DNA from: Xylaria sp. FL1777
Taxonomy: Eukaryota; Ascomycota; Sordariomycetes; Xylariales; Xylariaceae
Direction: 5' to 3'
Length of the DNA: 64,000 nt
NCBI GenBank assembly: GCA_022578965.1
Contig: MU400575.1
Coordinates: 163,657 to 227,656, forward strand
Below the pieces are notes generated by a model, which worked only from the letters and a program-made list of their open reading frames with translations, was not told where the DNA came from and ran no database searches. A program made the position numbers and the translations under genes. Below, piece after piece: positions 57,893-64,000 of this stretch. Position 1 is the first letter of the stretch, and the number at the start of each line of letters is the position of its first letter.

Positions 57893-60800
57893 CAAACTTT
57901 ATAGTATTTCTTGCTTTAATAAACCTACTTTTTACCTTTATTTAATTAATTAGATTTAAAGCTTAATTTTTTTTTTAACAGCATTATTTTTATGCAGACT
58001 TTTTAATATAAATATTATAATAAACTATTTAAACAACATATTAGCTTTTAAATATTAACATTTTATATGTTATAATAGTAGTTTTTACTTATAAAACATT
58101 ATTAAACTATTGCAAATAGTTATATTAAATATTTATTAATTTAATTATTTTAGCTTTTATTGACTTTTTTGCTTTTAAATATTAAGCTACATTTAATGCT
58201 TACTAAACTTATTACCTATAGTTCTTTTTGCTTTAAGCACTATTAATTAACTACGTATTTAATGCTAAATAAAAAAATAACTATTGCTTTTGCTAGCATT
58301 ACTATATTAACTTTTGCTTTATTTAAGCTTAACTAAAGTTAACTTGTTTTAGCTACTTAATAAGCAACCTTATTTTTAGCTTATTAGCTGTTTTTTTAAA
58401 GCTTTGCTTAGTAGCTTACTTAGTTTAATTGCAAGCTTACTAAAAATTGCTTTTATAAAGTTCTTTAGTTAACTATAAAGCATTATAGCAATTTTAAAGT
58501 TGCAGATTTATTTATATACATTTTTTAATAATAATTCTTGCAACCTTTAATATAAATAAATATTTAATTTATTAAAAAAGCTTATATATGCTAGCTTAAA
58601 GTAAACCTTATAACAACATAAAATCTTAAGTTTAATAAAAACTAAACAATTATTAGTATAATATTTAATATTTAATAAAAAAAGGTTATTTATGCTTAGT
58701 ATAGCTTTATAAATAATATAATATTGCAAGTTAAATAAGTTAAGCCTTTTTAAAGCTATAACTATTTAAAGCTTACTTAAATAATTAAAAAATAATAATA
58801 AATATTCGCGTTAAGTTAAAACTTTATTTTAAACATAAGCTTATTTAAAGTTACACTTTTAGTTAGCTATTATTTTTTGCATTGCTTTAATAAAACTATA
58901 CAAATAACTTATGCTATTTAAAAAATAGCTTTTTATATTATTATTGCTTGCTTTTATGCTTAATATAACTTAAATGCTAAAGTTGCAATATTTACAAATA
59001 TAATAACGTGCTTATTGCATTTTAAAAAGCATATAAGTTTTATAAATATATTATAAAATAAAACGCTAATTATTAAATTATTAGCAAAAATTAACTTATG
59101 CTTTTTTATATATAGCTTTTGTTTTTATAAATATTACTTTTTTTTACATAATTAAAACGCTTTAGTATATATAAAAAATTTCTTTATTATTAATAAATAT
59201 AGCTTTAACTAGCTGCTTGTTTAAAAAAATTAACTTTATTAATGCATAACTAGCAAAAGCAGCATTTTTATTTTTGCTAATAATAAAACTACTACTATTA
59301 ATTTGATTTAAAACCTATTTTTGCTTAACTTTAAGTAAAACGTTAAAATTAATATAATATATGTAAATTTATTGCTATAAAAAAAAAATTAATAATTTAA
59401 TGCAGCTTTTATTGCTTTATTATAATTAGTTATAATTATATTAAGCTTTCGTATTACATATTATATTATAAGCTAACAAATATTTTTAGCTAAAAACTAA
59501 AAGCTTTTTTGCTTTTTGTTATTAATTAAGCTAAATATAACATTAAAAACTATTTTTAAGCAAGTTTAGCTTATTACTTAAAACAACAATAGTTTAAATT
59601 AATTAGTATTATATATATTATTAAAGCTAATAACTTTAAAAAATTGCTTTTATATTTTTAAGCAATAAAAAAACATTTAAACTAGTTTAATTAAGCAGTT
59701 TAGCTTATTGTTAGCTTACTTTACTAAATAAAAAACTTTTTTTTTATTAAAAAGCTTAATAAAAGCAACAGTTAAGTTATAGCTATTTAGCTTAGCTTAA
59801 TTAATAAAGCTTTAAGCATTATAAATATTTTTTTAAGTAAAAACAAACCTTTTGTATTGCTGTTTTATTATGCTTTAAATATTTTAAGCTTAAATACTAA
59901 CTTAGTAATTAGTTAATTTAACAGTTATTTTTATTAATTTCGTAAGCTTGCAATAAAAAAAATAAGCAAAAAAGTTTAAGCTTAAGCTATAATTATACTA
60001 ATAATGTTTTATATTTTTATATAATTATAATAACTATTAACTTTTGTTTATAGCTTTAGTAATAATTATTTATTTATAGCTAGTTTTTTAAAACTTTTAC
60101 TACTAAAGTTTATTGCTTTTACTTTTTTTAACTTGTTTAAATTAGTTATATTTAATAAAGAATTAAATTAGTTGTTTTTTAAACGAATATATATAGTTTT
60201 TAGTAAAACTAAACCTATTGTTTTTCGAAAATAAATTAACGTAATTAAAAAGCATGTTAGCTATAAAAAATAAATTACTTAAAATAAATAGGTTAAAAAT
60301 AGTCTTTAGAACTAAAAATAGTAAATAATAGCTAACTAACAAAATGCTTGCTTTAAATAGCAAAGCTAGCATAAAAAAAGTTTATTTAAGCAATACTATT
60401 ATAAATAAAGCAGCTTTAATTAAACTTAATATAAATAACTTTACTAATAAACATTAAAGCAATAAATATAAAAAAAAAAAGTTATAGCTATTTAAATTTA
60501 ATAGTAACTATTTTTATTTGTTTTTTTACTAATATATACGTTTATATAAGCAAACTAAGTTTATAAAAAGCTATTAACTTTTTTTTATAACTTTATAAAC
60601 TAATTATAAAGCTAATGCAAATTTTTTACAAGTAATAATTAGTAAGCTAGCAATATAAAACAATTCAGCAAACTAAAATCTTAAAAAAACAAAAGTAAAA
60701 CTAGCTTTTAAGCTAAATATAAACATTTATATACGTTAAAGCTTTAGTAAATAAAAGAAAATATTGCTAAAAAAAATCTTATAATTAATACAAATCTTTT

Positions 60801-61301
60801 ATGCTAGCTTATTAAGTTCTTTATAGCTACATAAATACAAAACAGTACTAAAAAAATAAAAATAAGCACTAAAAATATTATTAAAAGCATTATTATTACT
60901 AAAGCTATAAAATAAAAAAACACTTTTGCTATTATAACTAAATATAAAAAATCAGCAAGTTAAAATAGTTACAAAAGTAGCAAATAGCTTATTACGTAAA
61001 AAAAGTAAATAAAAAAGAAAGTAATAAAACGTGCGTTGTTTTTTTTAACAATAAAATAAATTATTTAAAGTAAAAGCGCGCTTACATAACAACTAAAGCT
61101 TAAAAAGTTCAAAAAACATTATATAATATAAAGATTAATTAGTATTACAAAATTAAAGTATATAATAAATATATTTTTAGTATTAACAAAGTAAAAAGCA
61201 TAAAATATAAAGTATAAACAAAATTAAATTAACAGAATATATAAGAAAAAATATAAAATAAATAACATTAAATACATAAAAAAAAACAATATGCACTAAC
61301 A

Positions 61302-61385
61302 TTTTTTAATTGAGCTAATAAAAGCATTATATGTTTATAAAATCATATATTTGTATTAATTCTTCATGTGTTTATATTAATTCCC
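61302..61385 (-). repeat. right terminal inverted repeat of the Mutator-like element
   Basis: On the minus strand it begins GGGAATTAATAT. The outer base is G where the left copy has A, consistent with a RIP change on the left. Confidence 0.88.
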
Positions 61386-61569
61386 TATTTATAAAAAAGC
61401 AATTTATTAATTAAAGTATTAATTAATTATATTAACTTTTAAGCATTTATAAAAATATTAAAACTTAATAAAAAATAAGCTTATTAATGTTTATTATTAG
61501 CTTTTTTTAACTTTATTATTAAATATTAAATAAGCAAAAAAAATAAAGCTAATTTTTTTTATGCTATTT

Positions 61570-64000
61570 TGTTATAACTAAGCTACTTAAGTACTTTAGT
61601 ATATATTATAGGTTATATATATATATAAAATATCTTTTTTATACTTATTTCATAAAAGTTTCCTTTTTTTTTTAAGCTTTAGTTTTATTAAATACTTACT
61701 ATAAAACTAAAGATATATTAACTATTATACTTAACTTTTAATGCTTTATATCTTTTATAATAATTTTAAAGCTTTTTAAAATAAGGTTATTTATAATACT
61801 TTATTATATTATAAAATAGCTAAACATTAATTAATTATATAAGCTAGTACTATTTTTAATAGCTTTTTTTTAAAATAAACTTTAATAATAAACTAAAAAC
61901 AAACTTAGCATAAATTATTTCTAGAACTAAGCTTAAGCAAATAATGATTATTTAGTGCTTTAAGTATTAATATTTAACTGTTATAAACATAAATTATATA
62001 GCTTTTAGCTAAAATTAAAGAGCTAAAGCAACAAGTTATGCAATAAAAAAATAAAAGCAAATAAGTTGCTTTAAAATTAAAGATAGCTTATATTATTTTT
62101 ATTTTATAATTAAGTAAACAAAAAAACTAAAAAACAATATTTTTAAAAGAACAAAAGAACTTTTTAAACTTTAAAAAACAATTTTATAACTTAGGTTAAA
62201 AATAAAAACATAAAAATCGTAATAATAATAATAACTTTTTATTTTTTAGCTTTAATAAAAAGCATAATTAAGAAAAACTTAAACATTAATTATATTAAAA
62301 TTGCTTATATTATTATTAATGCTATTTATTTAAAAATGTTAATTTTAGTTAATTATTAAAGTTTAATTATAACTTTTTTAGCATAGAATTTATTTATTAA
62401 TGTTAGCTAAAATAAATAAAAAAACTTTAAACTATTTTTAAAAAAGCTAATTAAAAATTCTGCTGCAATAAAAACAAGATTTTATATGCGTATAATAATA
62501 TAAATTAAAACTATAAAAATGCTTATTAATTAATATTGCAAAAGTTATTAACCTTAAAAAAAAAATAATTTAAAACTAATTAAAAAATATTTTTAAATTA
62601 AACTAAAACTTTGCTTAAATAGTTTGCTTTTTTATAAGCTAATATAAGCATATAATTAAAATAAGCAAGTTAATAAGCTAACTAAAACTTAAAGCTATTT
62701 AATTAATATTTTATTAGCATTAAACTTTAAAATATTTGCTAAAATAAAAGCAAAAAAGCCTTATTATATTACTAAAAACTAAGTATATTATTTTAGCAAA
62801 AGTTAATAAACTATTATAACTTTTTGTTAATTATATAAATTAATATAATTAATATTACATAATAATACTAAAAATTAATAACTAAAAAATAATGCTTAAA
62901 CTATAATAAAAAAAAACTAAAGTTAAATGTTATTTAAACTACTAATAAATTAACTTTAAATATTAAGCAAAACTAAACTAATAATTAGCATATTAATATT
63001 AGCTGCAAAAATAATAATATTAGTTTTAATAATTAAAACTACTATTATAAAAGCAATAATTATAATAATAGCTGCAATAATAATAACTTAAGATTTTATA
63101 AAAGTAATAATAACTATAAAAGCTAAAACTAATACTATAAAAATAATAATATTAAAAGTTATAACTAGTATTAAAACTAAAAATACATAAATAATTAAAG
63201 TAATAATAATAATATTTATACTTTAAAAAACTATTATACTTTTAGAATTTTTTTAAATTAACTTTAAAATAATAATAAAAATAGTTTAAATTTAAACTTT
63301 TATAAAAACTTTACTTATTATAGCTATAAATAATTTAGCTATATTACTTTTAATTGCTTTTAGCTTAAAAGTAATAATAATAACAATAATAATAAAAATA
63401 ATAAATTTAATAGTTATATTAGCTATAATAATAATATTACTTAAAAACAAACTATTTAAAAAATCTAAGTAAATAAAAACTAAAATATAAATAAAAAAAA
63501 CTAAAAATAGCAATTAAAGTTTTATATATTTTTTTTATAAAAGCTATAGTATTATAACTTAAAAAACAAATAATAAGCTTAATATTAATTATATTAGCTA
63601 TAAATTTTAAGCTAAAGTTATTATTTTATATATTTATTTTATGTTATTTTTATACTTTTTATATTATTTATTTTGTTAGCTTTATAAAACTATTTATTAA
63701 AACTTATGTTAATTTTAATTTATGTACTAAATATAACTATATTAATTTTATTTTTGCTTTTTATTATAAATTATAGCAAGTATTTTTTTATATATTTATA
63801 TTATAATATATTACTAAAAGTAAATTTTTTATTTATAAAGCTTATTAAGTTATTTATAAATTAACTAATAGTTATAATATTATTTATAAAATTAAGCATG
63901 CATATATAACTATTAATTATAATTATTGCTTTAAAAGCAGCTTTTTTTTATTATTTTAAACTACTTTAAAAAATAAAAAAATTATATTAAATTTAAGCAT
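61570..64000 (+). mobile_element. Ty3/gypsy LTR retrotransposon, copy 2 (RIP-mutated, runs off the window)
   Basis: From TGTTATAACTAAGC onward the sequence follows copy 1 (54,004 to about 56,430) base for base at an offset of about 7,570. Differences are almost all transitions, with a few 1-3 base gaps. It covers the presumed 5' LTR, the gag region with its Asn-codon repeats and the zinc-knuckle remnant (about 63,312-63,355). Here the last Cys codon is kept (TGC) while the first is lost, the reverse of copy 1. The RT region would lie beyond the right edge. It interrupts copy 1 downstream of RNase H, so it is a nested insertion. Confidence 0.85.

Larger units (their letters stand above)
57809..61385 (-). 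mobile_element. Mutator-like DNA transposon (MULE), RIP-mutated
   Basis: This 3,577-bp element has 84-bp terminal inverted repeats (57,809-57,892 and 61,302-61,385) that differ at 7 positions, all transitions, with no gaps. It is flanked by the perfect 8-base direct repeat TATTTATA (57,801-57,808 and 61,386-61,393). Each repeat carries two tandem copies of an AATTAATACAAA..ATG-like word at the outer end. The transposase is on the minus strand. Near 58,540-58,650 it shows remnants of a SWIM zinc finger (C-L-V-F..ILCCYKV, fitting GIPCCHKV) followed by NIYLY-stop-R, fitting DIHPHWR. Both are typical of MULE C-termini. Length and repeat size resemble the Hop group of Fusarium. An 8-base duplication also fits hAT elements, but the SWIM trace favours MULE. 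Confidence 0.78.
54004..61569 (+). mobile_element. Ty3/gypsy LTR retrotransposon, copy 1 (RIP-mutated, interrupted)
   Basis: The left end begins TGTTATAA, where similarity to copy 2 starts, consistent with the TG start of an LTR. Decayed but collinear coding remnants lie on the plus strand. There is a gag zinc knuckle (C-Y-S-Y-K, then S-Y..N-Y, fitting CX2CX4HX4C after transitions) at 55,748-55,789. The reverse transcriptase runs from about 56,840 to 57,340: LKKNKSLCLYINYKKLN, AKIFSKINFKNVYY, YFNNMLIFF at the YxDD box, KLYIKLFKC. RNase H starts at about 57,600 (FNFKKQILLKINFF). RNase H is cut by the Mutator-like insert at 57,809-61,385 and resumes at 61,386. Copy 2 then interrupts at 61,570. 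The remaining integrase and 3' LTR are outside the window or lost. Confidence 0.85.
47850..64000. repeat. AT-rich, RIP-mutated transposon block
   Basis: Sixteen kilobases have very low GC and no intact gene; every frame is closed by TAA/TAG. Repeated sequences inside differ almost only by C/T and G/A transitions, the mark of repeat-induced point mutation. The block has a sharp left border and continues past the right edge. Recognisable members are listed separately. Such blocks are usually heterochromatic, and a centromeric or subtelomeric position is possible. Confidence 0.93.

Noticed and set aside
53426..63513. Short open frames inside the AT block (for example 53,426-53,611; 60,163-60,372; 63,292-63,513)
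   Set aside because: They lie in transition-mutated repeats with extreme Asn/Ile/Lys/Leu/Phe/Tyr composition; they are remnants or chance, not genes.
47850..64000. AT block as mitochondrial DNA or a CRISPR-like array
   Set aside because: It is continuous with nuclear genes, has no mitochondrial gene or tRNA, and its repeats are dispersed or inverted transposon copies rather than regular arrays.

Overview
This is a 64 kb piece of nuclear genome from a filamentous ascomycete (Pezizomycotina, probably Sordariomycetes; the class is inference). The genes are long and have few introns. The introns are short (about 50-150 bp), with GTAAGT-like donors, CTRAC-type branch points and YAG acceptors. The right quarter of the window is an AT-rich block of transposons damaged by transitions, as left by repeat-induced point mutation (RIP).

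Left part (1-34 kb): housekeeping genes. In order: V-ATPase subunit a (5 exons, minus strand); a small unknown gene; the 1,821-residue Cdc11/Nud1/SnaD-type scaffold of the septation initiation network (minus); a divergent 1,073-residue disordered protein (plus); a 6.4 kb gene-free stretch; a Pyp/Ptp2-type tyrosine phosphatase with a rhodanese-like domain (plus); the 26S proteasome ATPase Rpt6 (minus); and a Vnx1-type vacuolar cation/H+ exchanger (plus). These genes are unrelated in function, as is normal for fungal gene order.

Middle part (34-47.8 kb): a more variable, accessory-looking zone. It holds an unknown 489-490-residue protein, a secreted three-exon protein with a NucA/NucB-type DNase signature, an unknown protein with a HEIAH zincin-like motif, an unknown three-exon protein, a single-pass membrane protein with Asn- and Gln-rich tracts, and a 99-residue two-exon gene. 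Between them are low-complexity tracts and long spacers.

Right part (47.85-64 kb): an AT block with no intact gene. Nested elements can still be read in it. A Ty3/gypsy retrotransposon starts at about 54,004. A Mutator-like DNA transposon (57,809-61,385; 84-bp inverted repeats, 8-bp target duplication) sits inside its RNase H region. A second copy of the same gypsy element starts at about 61,570 and runs off the window. The stretch 48.1-53.9 kb is also transposon-derived, but its type is uncertain. Surviving C residues are mostly preceded by a purine, an unusual neighbour bias for RIP.

Exon joins were inferred by eye from splice signals and reading frame. Family calls rest on motifs recognised by eye; no database search was possible.
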